NCBI GenBank assembly: GCA_964530445.1
Contig: CAZHBJ010000101.1
Coordinates: forward strand, 1 to 12,304
From: FEN-1297 sp964530445
GTDB lineage: Bacteria; Bacteroidota; Ignavibacteria; Ignavibacteriales; Ignavibacteriaceae
DNA: 12,304 nt
Direction of reading: 5' to 3'
Position numbers and translations under genes: made by a program. The notes under the pieces were generated by a model. The model made no database searches and was not told where the DNA came from. It saw only the letters and a program-made list of their open reading frames with translations. Of the stretch, positions 1 through 7,780 are shown one piece after another; position 1 is the stretch's first letter, and the number at the start of each line of letters is the position of its first letter.

Positions 1-24
1 AAATAATTTTTTTAATTCAAATAA

Positions 25-49
25 ATGAAATTTTTTTAAATTATTTCAT
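25..49 (-). terminator. Weak candidate terminator of the galKT operon
   Basis: Arms ATGAAAT (25-31) and ATTTCAT (43-49) can pair around an 11-nt loop, and on the minus strand the hairpin is followed by a T/A-rich tract. It lies about 134 nt past the galT stop. A second small hairpin, TTGAG/CTCAA at 90-104, is an alternative. Both stems are short and the first is AT-rich, so this is a weak call. The rest of 1-182 shows no gene. Confidence 0.25.
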
Positions 50-182
50 CATTAAAAATATTAGCATATTTAATAATGTTATTATTTAATTGAGAATCCC
101 TCAAACAAGGATTGATCAATATCTTTGATGATATATAAATGAGAATTGGGAAAGAAGTTTACTGATAATGAAATTATATAAT

Positions 183-1250
183 TCAATTGTTCTTTTTAAT
201 TATTTCCTTATAATAAACATCAGGCAATTCCCTTAAAATTTTTGCACTATACTCGGGAGTAACATCACGCTGTGGTTCTGCAAGCATTTCATAACCTACC
301 ATAAATTTTCTTATGCTCGCCGATCGTAACAACGGCGGATAGAAATGCATATGGAAATGCCATTCTTTATGTTTCTTTCCATCTGTCGGAGATTGATGTA
401 TTCCCGAAGAATAAGGGAAAGAAGTTCTAAATAGGTTATCATATTTAACGGTTAATATTTTTAATGCATTAGCAAAATCTTTTATTTCGTTTTTATTGAA
501 CTGAAGCAGATTAGATATTTTTCGACTTGAGATGATAATACTTTCATATGGCCATACTGCCCAGAAAGGCACAAGCACTACAAATGAATCGTTTTTGTAA
601 ACGATCCTTTCTTTAAGCTTTAATTCGAGTTTTAAATAATCATTTAAAATTGTTGTATTGTAAGTTTGAAAATATTTTTTAAATTGCTTCAATTCTTTTG
701 CGGCTTCTCCCGGAATACTTTTTTGAGACCATATTTGACAATGAGGGTGAGGATTGCTGTTTCCCATGAGCAAACCTTTGTTTTCAAAAATCTGAACGTA
801 ATTAATTCCAGGTATTGCACCTATAGTTTTGTATTCGTCTTTTAAAACAGTAATAACCTTTTCAATATTTTTCTCTTCCATTTCCGCAAGGGTTAAATCA
901 TGTCTTGGAGAAAAATTTACAACTTTGCATATTCCGCTTTCACTCTTTGCTATTAAAAGATTTTTTTTATTCATTTTTTTATTTTGTTCAAATTCCAAAA
1001 GCGACGGGTAATCATTTGTAAAAACATAAGTACTTTTATAATCGGGATTATATTCACCATTGGCCCTTTTATTTCCCGGACATAAGTAACAGTCCGGTTC
1101 ATATTCCCTTCTCTTTTCAGAAGAGGTTCTAGATATGTCCCCTTTCCAGGGTCTCAATGCACGATGTGGAGAAACCAGAACCCATTCCCCCGTTAAAATA
1201 TTTTTTCTTCTATGAGGTTGATTATTTAATTCAAATTTCTGCATTTTCAT
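183..1250 (-). CDS. galT: Galactose-1-phosphate uridylyltransferase (GalT)
   Basis: GalT swaps UMP between UDP-glucose and galactose-1-phosphate, the second step of the cytoplasmic Leloir pathway. The 355-residue product has the usual family length. Seen in the protein: a CxxC pair (C54, C57) and H117 in a PRHD context, which with H168 match the zinc ligands; N-P-H-P-H-C-Q-I-W at 166-174, where H170 is the expected nucleophile that becomes uridylylated; and E182, H285, H300 and H302, matching the second metal site of the E. coli enzyme. The C-terminal FYPPLLRSASIRKFMVGYEM stretch is highly typical. The gene lies directly behind galK, and its start lies inside the end of galK (20-bp overlap), so translation is probably coupled. 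No clear Shine-Dalgarno site is seen. A second ATG two codons in (1242-1244) is the only nearby alternative. All key residues are present. Confidence 0.97.
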   Translation of the reverse strand: MKMQKFELNNQPHRRKNILTGEWVLVSPHRALRPWKGDISRTSSEKRREYEPDCYLCPGNKRANGEYNPDYKSTYVFTNDYPSLLEFEQNKKMNKKNLLIAKSESGICKVVNFSPRHDLTLAEMEEKNIEKVITVLKDEYKTIGAIPGINYVQIFENKGLLMGNSNPHPHCQIWSQKSIPGEAAKELKQFKKYFQTYNTTILNDYLKLELKLKERIVYKNDSFVVLVPFWAVWPYESIIISSRKISNLLQFNKNEIKDFANALKILTVKYDNLFRTSFPYSSGIHQSPTDGKKHKEWHFHMHFYPPLLRSASIRKFMVGYEMLAEPQRDVTPEYSAKILRELPDVYYKEIIKKNN

Positions 1251-2406
1251 TTAACTTAATTATATTTGTGCCACTGTTTATTTTTGTTACATAAACTTTC
1301 GCTTCCAATCCAAATTTCTTATTATAATTTTCAGATATTGTTTTGCCGATTGATTCAATAGCATCATTTTCTATTAAATTGATTGTACAACCGCCGAATC
1401 CACCGCCCATCATTCTTGAACCGTAAACCGAAGGATTTTCTTTTGTTATTTCAACAAGATAATCCAGTTCTTTACAACTAACTTCGTAATCTTTGCTTAG
1501 CCCTTCGTGAGTTTGATACATTAATGATCCGAATAAATTCAAATCATAATTAGTAAGTGCATTGCAGGCCTTGAACAGCCTTTCATTTTCTTCTACAACA
1601 TATTTACAACGGCTGTAAACAATTTCAGTCATTAAGGTTCTATATTCAAAAAGCAACCCCGGATTAACATCTCTAAGGCTTTGCACCTCAGGATGATCTT
1701 TATTTATAATTGAGACTCCTTCTGTGCATTCTTGACGCCGTTTGTTATATTCTGAGGAGGCTAATGAGTGAGATACATTAGAATCAAAAAGTACAACCGA
1801 TACATTTTCAAACTGGAATGGAAAATATTCATATTCTAAAGAACGGCAATCTATTCGTAAAACATTTCCGCTTTTACCAAAAATATTAACATATTGGTCC
1901 ATTATTCCGCATTGAACTCCAACGAAATCATTTTCCGCTTTCTGTGCCATCTTTACGAGATTAAGTTTTTTTATATCGAGATTAAAAAGATAGTTTAAAG
2001 AAAAAGCCATACCGGCTTCAATAGCTGCGGATGAAGATAGTCCTGCGCCAATAGGAATATCTCCGCCGAAAACACAATTAAATCCTCCAATCGTATAACC
2101 GGTTTTAATTAATTGATCTACAACGCCTATTAAATAATTCGGCCAGTGCTTATCTGAATTTTTATAATCACTTAATTTAAATTCGAAATATTCATTCATA
2201 TCAAGAGAGAATATTTTGCAACTATTATCATTTCTTTTATTAACCGCAAAATATATTGCCTTATCAATTGCTGCTGGCAAAACGAATCCCATGTTATAAT
2301 CCGTATGCTCGCCTATCAAGTTAATTCTTCCCGGTGAACGGAAAAGCAGCGGTTCATCTATGAAAATTTCTCTATATTTATTTAGTGCTTTAACCGCTAA
2401 ATTCAT
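1231..2406 (-). CDS. galK: Galactokinase (GalK)
   Basis: GalK phosphorylates alpha-D-galactose with ATP to galactose-1-phosphate, which feeds the adjacent galT product. It is a GHMP-superfamily kinase of 391 residues, the normal length. Seen: the galactokinase signature RSPGRINLIGEHTDY at 23-37; the ATP-binding IGAGLSSSAA motif at 119-128; CGIMDQ at 166-171, where D170 corresponds to the catalytic base; and the third GHMP motif MGGGFGG at 333-339. The start at 2404-2406 has a purine-rich AAGAAGAGG about 13 nt upstream, a rather distant Shine-Dalgarno match. It is first of a two-gene operon, and 156 bp separate it from the dehydrogenase upstream, enough room for its own promoter, though I could not identify a convincing one. 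No galE, galM or gal regulator lies in the window. Confidence 0.97.
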   Translation of the reverse strand: MNLAVKALNKYREIFIDEPLLFRSPGRINLIGEHTDYNMGFVLPAAIDKAIYFAVNKRNDNSCKIFSLDMNEYFEFKLSDYKNSDKHWPNYLIGVVDQLIKTGYTIGGFNCVFGGDIPIGAGLSSSAAIEAGMAFSLNYLFNLDIKKLNLVKMAQKAENDFVGVQCGIMDQYVNIFGKSGNVLRIDCRSLEYEYFPFQFENVSVVLFDSNVSHSLASSEYNKRRQECTEGVSIINKDHPEVQSLRDVNPGLLFEYRTLMTEIVYSRCKYVVEENERLFKACNALTNYDLNLFGSLMYQTHEGLSKDYEVSCKELDYLVEITKENPSVYGSRMMGGGFGGCTINLIENDAIESIGKTISENYNKKFGLEAKVYVTKINSGTNIIKLNENAEI

Positions 2407-2562
2407 AATTATTTTTAACCTCTTCTTTCAATCTAAAATAAATGAATTCATTAAACAGAATATTTTATTATTTCCGCAACAAGTACAAAGAATTTTAGCT
2501 TAACGGATTTCTATTCAGCTTCAATAAGTTATATTAAAATTTAAGCGCATAAAAATAGATTT

Positions 2563-3591
2563 TTATACTTTAATTATAACTTTACCTTTCGTATTACCTG
2601 ATTGGAATAATGATATTGCATCGGGCAGTTCCTCAAAATTAAAAACATGACCAATATAAGGCTTTCCGATTTCTAATTCTTTAATTTTATTTAAAAATTC
2701 CTTTAACATATCAACTCGCTCATAAAGCCAAATAAGATTAAAACCCATTAAGGATTTATTATTTTCCACAAGAGTTAATCCATCAACTTTTGGTCTTGTT
2801 AAAAATCTGTATGCCAGCTTTATATAATTTGGGCTTGAAGTCGGCGAAGAATAATCTGTTAATCCGTAAATTACCATTTTGCCCGTTGGTGTTAGAAGAT
2901 CAAATCCTATTTTTTGCACTTTACCGCCAATGCTTTCCATAACCAAATTCAACTCTCTGCCGTTTAGACTTTCCTTTAGCTGCTCTTTTAAATCTTTACT
3001 CCTTACTATAATTTGATCGCAGTTTTCTTTTTTCAGTAAATCAATTTTTGAAGGACTGCCTATAGTGCCAATTGTGTATGCAGAAAACTTTTTTGCTATC
3101 CGGTTAACAAAAATCCCAACCCCTCCGGCAGCACTATGAATTAGGACAGTCTGATTTTTACTAACATTACCCAGATGTACAACAGCATAATAAGCTGTTA
3201 AAGCCTGTACCAAAAAACCTGCACCTTCTTCAAATGACCAATCATCCGGCAAAGCTTGTAAATAATTATGGTCAATGTTCAGGCGGTTTGTAAAAGCGCC
3301 GAATCTTATAACACCCATTACTCTTTGATTTATTTCTAAGTCTGTTACTTTCCTTCCTTTATCATAAACAATTCCTGAAAATTCAAGTCCGGGAATAAAA
3401 TCCTTCTTAGGAGCCGCTTTGTATAAACCCATTATTGTAAATACATCGGCAAAATTTAAACCTATGGCTTTAATTTCAACACAAACCTCATTCTCGGCCG
3501 GTTCATTAATATTTTCGTTTACAACCTTAAGTCTTTTAAGTGATCCTGCCTTCGTGACCCGGTATGACTTTCTTTCCATCTTAGGCCCCAT
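2563..3591 (-). CDS. Medium-chain dehydrogenase/reductase, VAT-1 / quinone oxidoreductase type
   Basis: A 342-residue member of the zinc-independent MDR branch, expected to use NADPH to reduce quinones, enones or similar carbonyl compounds; the exact substrate cannot be read from sequence. Seen: a GroES-like N-terminal domain with GLNFADVFTIMGLY at 44-57, a pattern close to that of vertebrate VAT-1; a Rossmann domain with the nucleotide-binding AAGGVGI at 154-160; and the closing GKVIIKV typical of the family. The catalytic and structural zinc cysteines of true alcohol dehydrogenases are absent. The first ATG (3589-3591) lacks a Shine-Dalgarno site; the ATG at 3577-3579 has GGGG six bases upstream and may be the true start (338 residues). 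It reads in the same direction as galKT, but 156 bp away and with unrelated chemistry, so I treat it as a separate unit. Confidence 0.85.
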   Translation of the reverse strand: MGPKMERKSYRVTKAGSLKRLKVVNENINEPAENEVCVEIKAIGLNFADVFTIMGLYKAAPKKDFIPGLEFSGIVYDKGRKVTDLEINQRVMGVIRFGAFTNRLNIDHNYLQALPDDWSFEEGAGFLVQALTAYYAVVHLGNVSKNQTVLIHSAAGGVGIFVNRIAKKFSAYTIGTIGSPSKIDLLKKENCDQIIVRSKDLKEQLKESLNGRELNLVMESIGGKVQKIGFDLLTPTGKMVIYGLTDYSSPTSSPNYIKLAYRFLTRPKVDGLTLVENNKSLMGFNLIWLYERVDMLKEFLNKIKELEIGKPYIGHVFNFEELPDAISLFQSGNTKGKVIIKV

Positions 3592-3629
3592 TTCAAAATA
3601 TTATCAAACAATGTGGATAAAATTAATAA

Positions 3630-3658
3630 AAACTAAAATAAATAATATAAGTTTTCAA
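3630..3658 (-). promoter_or_regulatory. Candidate promoter for the MDR dehydrogenase
   Basis: On the minus strand TTGAAA (3653-3658) and TAGTTT (3630-3635) are 17 bp apart, about 40 bp before the dehydrogenase start. The -35 matches 5 of 6 consensus positions; the -10 is poor. In DNA this AT-rich such matches arise easily by chance. Confidence 0.25.
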
Positions 3659-3730
3659 TAAATTATTAGAAGTCATTTAACAGTTATACTCTTTATAATT
3701 CAGTTTATCGGTAATTTTAATGTTAATTAC

Positions 3731-3751
3731 TAATTGTCTTATTCACAATTA
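3731..3751. promoter_or_regulatory. 7-7-7 inverted repeat in the divergent intergenic region
   Basis: TAATTGT (3731-3737) and ACAATTA (3745-3751) are perfect inverted copies around a 7-bp spacer, with further interrupted pairing outward. It sits between the divergent dehydrogenase (start 3591) and the SHOCT gene (start 3869), where an operator shared by both would be expected. The binding protein is unknown. The size and symmetry suit a dimeric regulator, but the AT-rich content lowers confidence. Confidence 0.3.
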
Positions 3752-3868
3752 ATTATTTTGCAGCATTAAATAGCTTTTGCTGAAAGGTAAAAAGATACTT
3801 ATATTTTATTCTTTATTCGCCCATTAATAAAAAAATTAGTATATTTTATAAAAAAAAGGGAATCTATT

Positions 3869-4096
3869 ATGTTTCAAAATTTCTTTTGGATGGATTTTTG
3901 GAATCATGGGATTTTCTGGATGGTTATAATTGGACTGATAGTCTGGTTAATCGTACGGGGATCAAACCGTTCTTATACAAATCATAACATGCATCGAGAA
4001 AAAGAAAATCCGTTAGATATTATAAAACTTAGATATGCCAAAGGCGAGATTACTAAAGAAGAATATGAAACGATGAAGAAAGATATTCAATCTTAA
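3869..4096 (+). CDS. Small membrane-anchored SHOCT-domain protein
   Basis: A 75-residue protein with two visible parts. Residues 1-31 are aromatic-rich and then hydrophobic (about 15-29, MVIIGLIVWLIV core), reading as one transmembrane anchor. Residues 47-74 (NPLDIIKLRYAKGEITKEEY onward) match the SHOCT motif, a short C-terminal helical pair found in many small bacterial proteins and thought to mediate oligomerisation. No enzymatic function is implied. The start is well supported: AAAGGG lies 9-10 bases before the ATG. The gene stands alone between a divergent dehydrogenase and a convergent orphan gene, and a strong hairpin follows 60 bp after its stop. Confidence 0.8.
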   Translation: MFQNFFWMDFWNHGIFWMVIIGLIVWLIVRGSNRSYTNHNMHREKENPLDIIKLRYAKGEITKEEYETMKKDIQS

Positions 4097-4155
4097 AAAA
4101 GATTAGAATAAAATTATTTTTAATTTGATTAAATTATTTTACACGAATATATAAT

Positions 4156-4200
4156 ATATTGAATAGAGGGATTACAAGACATAGTCTCTCTATTCAATAT
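4156..4200. terminator. Bidirectional hairpin terminator between convergent genes
   Basis: Arms ATATTGAATAGAGGGA (4156-4171) and TCTCTCTATTCAATAT (4185-4200) form a 16-bp stem with a single G-T wobble and a 13-nt loop. It lies between the stops of two convergent genes (4096 and 4230), so it can end transcripts from both sides. The flanks are A/T-rich rather than a clean T run. It is among the longest inverted repeats I found in the window. Confidence 0.75.
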
Positions 4201-4229
4201 TATATTTGGATTAAGTATCATTCCGGGTA

Positions 4230-4463
4230 TTAAAATGAAGAGAGAATATATTTATACTCGGGATCTTTAATTCTCTTCAGATAAGATTCGGCTTTATTAT
4301 TCTCACCGCGAAGCATGTACAGATGATAAAGGTCCGCATTACTTTTATCAAGATCTATATTTACCATGTATTTATCTTTACTTCTAATGAGTCTGCTCGG
4401 AATGAATGAATTTAATACTTCAAGCTCCACCCCTGTAACATTATGATCGAAAATCGTCTCCAT
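4230..4463 (-). CDS. Orphan 77-residue protein of unknown function
   Basis: I do not recognise this protein. It is probably real: a strong AAGGAG Shine-Dalgarno site stands 5-6 bases before the ATG at 4461-4463, better than almost any other in the window, and a strong terminator hairpin follows the stop. The product is soluble and charged, with no signal peptide, membrane segment or cysteine. Residues about 43-66 (ADLYHLYMLRGENNKAESYL and following) read as a helix-turn-helix pair of the TPR type, with LYHLYMLRG then KAESYLKRI, so one TPR-like repeat is possible. It is monocistronic by layout. Confidence 0.65.
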   Translation of the reverse strand: METIFDHNVTGVELEVLNSFIPSRLIRSKDKYMVNIDLDKSNADLYHLYMLRGENNKAESYLKRIKDPEYKYILSSF

Positions 4464-4773
4464 GCTATCTCCTTATAATTAAAAACCAATAAATGCATTT
4501 TCAAGGTTACATTTAAGATTTTTTATTTTCAATTAAACATTAACTAAACCATAAAATCGCTGTATCAAGGAGAATAATTAGTACACCTTTTCTCTTTAAA
4601 TGAACTACGTTATTATATACAAAAATTTTTATTCTTTTTCTATGTCAAAATCTTGGGATACTTAATTAATTCATAAAAGCTTTTCCTTTGGACTTATTTA
4701 TTTAGAGGATTTATTCACTTTTAATAAAAAACTGAATTAAATAACTTAAAACAACTGCTTTCATTTTTTAAAA
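4464..4773. other. 310-bp intergenic stretch, possible long leader of the 77-residue gene
   Basis: No gene is supported here; the longest plus-strand reading with an ATG is about 20 codons and has no ribosome site. On the minus strand, upstream of the 77-residue gene, there is a perfect TATAAT (4612-4617) and a perfect TTGACA (4643-4648), but 25 bp separate them, too far for one standard promoter. If TATAAT is used, the leader would be about 140 nt. I found no convincing terminator for the DJ-1-like gene ending at 4774. Confidence 0.35.
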
Positions 4774-5355
4774 TTAAGGTTCTATTTTAGACCCAAGTAC
4801 TTTTAAAAATTGTTTCATCCACTCAGGATGTGCCGGCCAAGCAGGTGCAGTTACTAAATTTCCGTCCGTCACAGCGTTATCTGCTCCTGTACTAACTTCA
4901 CCGTATTTTGCGCCTGCAATTATACACTCAGGTCCCACAGCAGGGTATGAAATCATATGCTTATTTTTTAGCATATCGGCAGCAGCCAGAATTTGAGGAC
5001 CATGGCAAATTGCTGCAATCGGTTTATCTTTAAAGTGTTTTACGATTTCAATTACTTTTTTATTCAATCTAAGATATTCAGGTGCTCTGCCTCCGGGAAT
5101 TACCAAAGCATCATATTTTTCCGGTTCAACTTTATCAAAATCACTATTTAATTTGAATCTATGGCCTGTTAGTTCTACATAAGTTTGATCGCCTATAAAA
5201 TCATGAACTGCAGTTTTTACGGTCTCTCCTGCTTTTTTATCAGGGCAAACAGCATCTACATGATGGCCTACCATTGTTAATATTTGAAATGGTACCATCA
5301 CTTCATAATCTTCAACGAAATCTCCAACAATCATTAGAATTTTTTTGGCTGCCAT
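4774..5355 (-). CDS. DJ-1/PfpI family protein, plant DJ-1D-like single domain
   Basis: A 193-residue flavodoxin-like protein of the DJ-1/PfpI superfamily. Seen: AICHGPQILAAADML at 115-129, the nucleophile elbow with C117 followed by H118; E18 in EDYEVMVPFQ, matching the conserved glutamate that lowers the cysteine pKa; and GGRAPEYLR at 88-96. The blocks VEDYEVMVPFQ, HDFIGDQTY and GHRFKLNSDFD closely resemble what I recall of each repeat of plant DJ-1D proteins, which are tandem two-domain proteins with reported methylglyoxal (glyoxalase III) activity; here there is one domain only. Likely role: aldehyde detoxification or protein/nucleotide deglycation in the cytoplasm. Activity is inferred from family. 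AAGGAT lies about 7 bases before the ATG, supporting the start. Confidence 0.88.
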   Translation of the reverse strand: MAAKKILMIVGDFVEDYEVMVPFQILTMVGHHVDAVCPDKKAGETVKTAVHDFIGDQTYVELTGHRFKLNSDFDKVEPEKYDALVIPGGRAPEYLRLNKKVIEIVKHFKDKPIAAICHGPQILAAADMLKNKHMISYPAVGPECIIAGAKYGEVSTGADNAVTDGNLVTAPAWPAHPEWMKQFLKVLGSKIEP

Positions 5356-5457
5356 TATTTTATCCTTAATTTTATTTAATATTTATCATTAATTATTTTG
5401 ATTAATATTGTCTAAATTATTTGTTTAAAATTTCACATATAATTTGACACACCCGGA

Positions 5458-5494
5458 TCAATCAAAATTGTTGTTTCAATAAGTTATTGATTGA
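5458..5494. promoter_or_regulatory. Nested inverted repeats upstream of the DJ-1-like gene
   Basis: Two overlapping dyads occur here. TCAATAA-G-TTATTGA (5476-5490) is a perfect 7-1-7 palindrome. TCAATCAA (5458-5465) and TTGATTGA (5487-5494) are perfect 8-bp inverted copies around 21 bp. A further CAATCAAT lies at 5522-5529. They sit 100-175 bp before the DJ-1-like start and downstream of the kinase stop, so the DJ-1-like gene is the natural target. A poor minus-strand promoter, TTGATT at 5460-5465 with TTATAT or TATATG 17-18 bp on, would overlap the left arm. The regulator is unknown; a Fur-family or other dimeric repressor would fit the 7-1-7 geometry. Confidence 0.35.
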
Positions 5495-5638
5495 GTCAAT
5501 ATTTACTTAAAATTATTTCAACAATCAATGAATTAAATTATAGAAACTGTGTTTTACAACAACTTATATAAGGATTTTTGTTAAAGGCGGTAGATGAACT
5601 TAATCTTTTCTATCTCTCATATTTCGAAAGGCTTTTTT

Positions 5639-7654
5639 TTAAGATGCGGGCAGAGTAAAAATAAATGTCGTACCTTCATTTACTATACTATTAATCCAAA
5701 CTTTACCCCCGTTTTTTTCAATAAATTCTTTTACCAATACCAAGCCCAAACCAGTGCCGTATTCTCTTTCCGTGCCAGGGGTTGAGAAGATTAAATCTTT
5801 TTTAATTTTCTCTAGGTCCTGTTTACTTATTCCCACTCCGGTATCTTTAATAGTAATTTCTACGAAAGTTTTCCCGGAAGTTTCAATAATTTCTCTTGCC
5901 GATACATAAACATCACCATTTTTATCCGTAAATTTTATTGAGTTCGATATTACATTTTGAATTGTGGAATTAAGCATATCCTCGTCGGCTAATACTTCCA
6001 AATCTTTATCAACATTTAATGAAAGATTTATCTGTTTTTTAACCACATTCCCCTTTAATAAATTTAGACTTCTATTTATAGTTTTAAGCAATTTGAGTTT
6101 CTTCGGTTTAAATTCAATTCTGCCCATTTGTATACGGGAATAATGCAGCAGATTATTCGTCATCCCGTATAAATTATTGGAAGCTTCATGAATTACTTTT
6201 AAATATTCTTGTATTTCATCATGAGTTAAGGTATCATATTCGGTAGTTAAAATTTCAGAGAAGCCCAGCAGAGAATTGAAGGGGCTTCTAAGATCATGGG
6301 AAATCAAGGATATTAACTTATCTTTTGAGTTATTTAATTCTTTAAGCTCTTCTATTAATTCTGCACGCTCCTGCTCAACACGCTTCCTCTCTATTGCACG
6401 CGAAATTGCGTAAGAAATCATTTCAAGTATTTTTTGTTCTTTCTCTCCATAAGTTTTTTCGGAATTATAATCCTGCACTACAAGTGCACCTATCGTAGTA
6501 TCCTGAATTTTAAGAGGTATACCGAGCCAAATACTCGTAGGGGATCCAACCAGATCAACTTCCCCTTTTTTTACAAGCTCTTCGTCCTTTGCTCTATCTA
6601 AAAGTAAAGGTTCACCGGTTTTCAATACATATTCCGTAAGACCTTTACCAAACTTTTGCGGAGGAATATTTTCATCAACCTGGTCAACGAAATAAGGAAA
6701 ATTTATCATCTGGTTTTCCCTGTCATATAAAGCGATATAAAAATTTTCAACCGGCATAAGCTCACCGACCGAAGAACGTATAAACTTAAAAAAATCATTT
6801 ATATTGCTCTCATAGTTGGCAGCTTGAAGAATTTTATAGATTATTTGTTGAACCTTCTCGTCTTTCTTTATCTCGGAAATGTCCATCCCGCTGCTAACAA
6901 TTCCAATTATGTTATTTTCCTCATCCCTTAAATATGAGTTTCTCCATTTGATTAAGCGTTCTTCTCCCGAATAAAGTTTAACCGTATTTTCATGGGATTC
7001 TTTAAATTCAATTTTTTCTTCTATAATTTTTTTGAACCAGCTTTTTAGTTCTCTACTTTTCGGCTTGGGAATAAAATTGTCAAACCAATTTTTCCCTAAA
7101 ATATTTTCTTCTTTATAACCCAAGATTCTGCACCCGGATTTATTAATAAAGCTGACATCCCCTGATTTATTGAGCACTAATATTATAACTTCGGCAAGAT
7201 TTAAGATTTTATTAAGATCACCATTTTTTAAAAAAGTATTTTCTAAAAAATTTTCGCTCTGTATTATTTCAGTTATAATTCCTGTTTTATATTTATTAAC
7301 CTCATGCTCATCGGTTTCGAATAAATATTTATCATATATCCATTTTTCCTTCCCTTTTTTAGTTCTAATTAAATATTTCTCTATATATATATTGGGAAAT
7401 ATTTTTTTAGATTTAATATCATCCCGGTATATATTTTCTTTCTTCAGAATAATTTCATCTAAATCAATTTTGATAAAATCTTCGCTTTTATATCCGGTAA
7501 TATTTTCAATTTCTCCGGTTATATAAACATATTTTTGTGTTTTTAAATTTAATCTGTATATAGCACACGATTCGTGCATTACAGATTCAATTTTACGTGT
7601 GTTATTATTTGAAGGTGCTATATTCAATGACTCATTATGCTGTTTTTTTCTCAT
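5639..7654 (-). CDS. Soluble PAS-PAS-GAF sensor histidine kinase, orphan
   Basis: A cytoplasmic sensor kinase of 671 residues from the ATG at 7652-7654, which has GAGTGG five bases upstream; a GTG three codons earlier (7661-7663) is possible. In 674-residue numbering: a divergent PAS at about 28-138, a clearer PAS at about 151-265 (FINKSGCRILGY, closing with SSGMDISEIKKDE), a GAF domain at about 275-427 (IWLGIPLKIQDTTIGALVV core), a linker helix at 425-448, then HisKA with ISHDLRSPF at 454-462 (phospho-acceptor H456) and HATPase_c with N-box N570/N574, DTGVGIS at 607-613 and GTGLGLVL at 636-643. All catalytic motifs are intact. There is no transmembrane segment and no receiver domain, and no response regulator lies nearby. 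It is divergent from feoA across about 230 bp, so shared regulation with iron uptake is possible but unproven. The GAF and PAS ligands are unknown. Confidence 0.93.
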   Translation of the reverse strand: MRKKQHNESLNIAPSNNNTRKIESVMHESCAIYRLNLKTQKYVYITGEIENITGYKSEDFIKIDLDEIILKKENIYRDDIKSKKIFPNIYIEKYLIRTKKGKEKWIYDKYLFETDEHEVNKYKTGIITEIIQSENFLENTFLKNGDLNKILNLAEVIILVLNKSGDVSFINKSGCRILGYKEENILGKNWFDNFIPKPKSRELKSWFKKIIEEKIEFKESHENTVKLYSGEERLIKWRNSYLRDEENNIIGIVSSGMDISEIKKDEKVQQIIYKILQAANYESNINDFFKFIRSSVGELMPVENFYIALYDRENQMINFPYFVDQVDENIPPQKFGKGLTEYVLKTGEPLLLDRAKDEELVKKGEVDLVGSPTSIWLGIPLKIQDTTIGALVVQDYNSEKTYGEKEQKILEMISYAISRAIERKRVEQERAELIEELKELNNSKDKLISLISHDLRSPFNSLLGFSEILTTEYDTLTHDEIQEYLKVIHEASNNLYGMTNNLLHYSRIQMGRIEFKPKKLKLLKTINRSLNLLKGNVVKKQINLSLNVDKDLEVLADEDMLNSTIQNVISNSIKFTDKNGDVYVSAREIIETSGKTFVEITIKDTGVGISKQDLEKIKKDLIFSTPGTEREYGTGLGLVLVKEFIEKNGGKVWINSIVNEGTTFIFTLPAS

Positions 7655-7780
7655 TTGAACCACTCAAGAATAAATTCTGAAACTTTATGTGTTAAATTTA
7701 TTTAATATATAGTTTAGTATCTAATTTATTTTAGCAATATTTTCTTCAATTCTAAATAATATTTTATATTTAAAAATATA

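Noticed and set aside
829..1011. Plus-strand frame of 60 codons inside galT
   Set aside because: It is antisense to the conserved zinc-site region of galT, has no family resemblance and no ribosome site.
2549..2566. Perfect ATAAAAAT/ATTTTTAT inverted repeat at the end of the dehydrogenase gene
   Set aside because: Made only of A and T with a 2-nt loop, and it overlaps the stop codon; too unstable to call a terminator.
5374..5388. Partial Fur-like site on the minus strand near the DJ-1-like start
   Set aside because: Only about 10 of 14 scored positions agree with the Fur consensus, which is easily reached by chance in DNA this AT-rich.
7170..7526. Plus-strand frame of 118 codons within the kinase gene, looking hydrophobic
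   Set aside because: The hydrophobic appearance comes from reading Lys/Glu/Asn-rich coding DNA in reverse; the minus strand is a PAS-containing kinase through this region.
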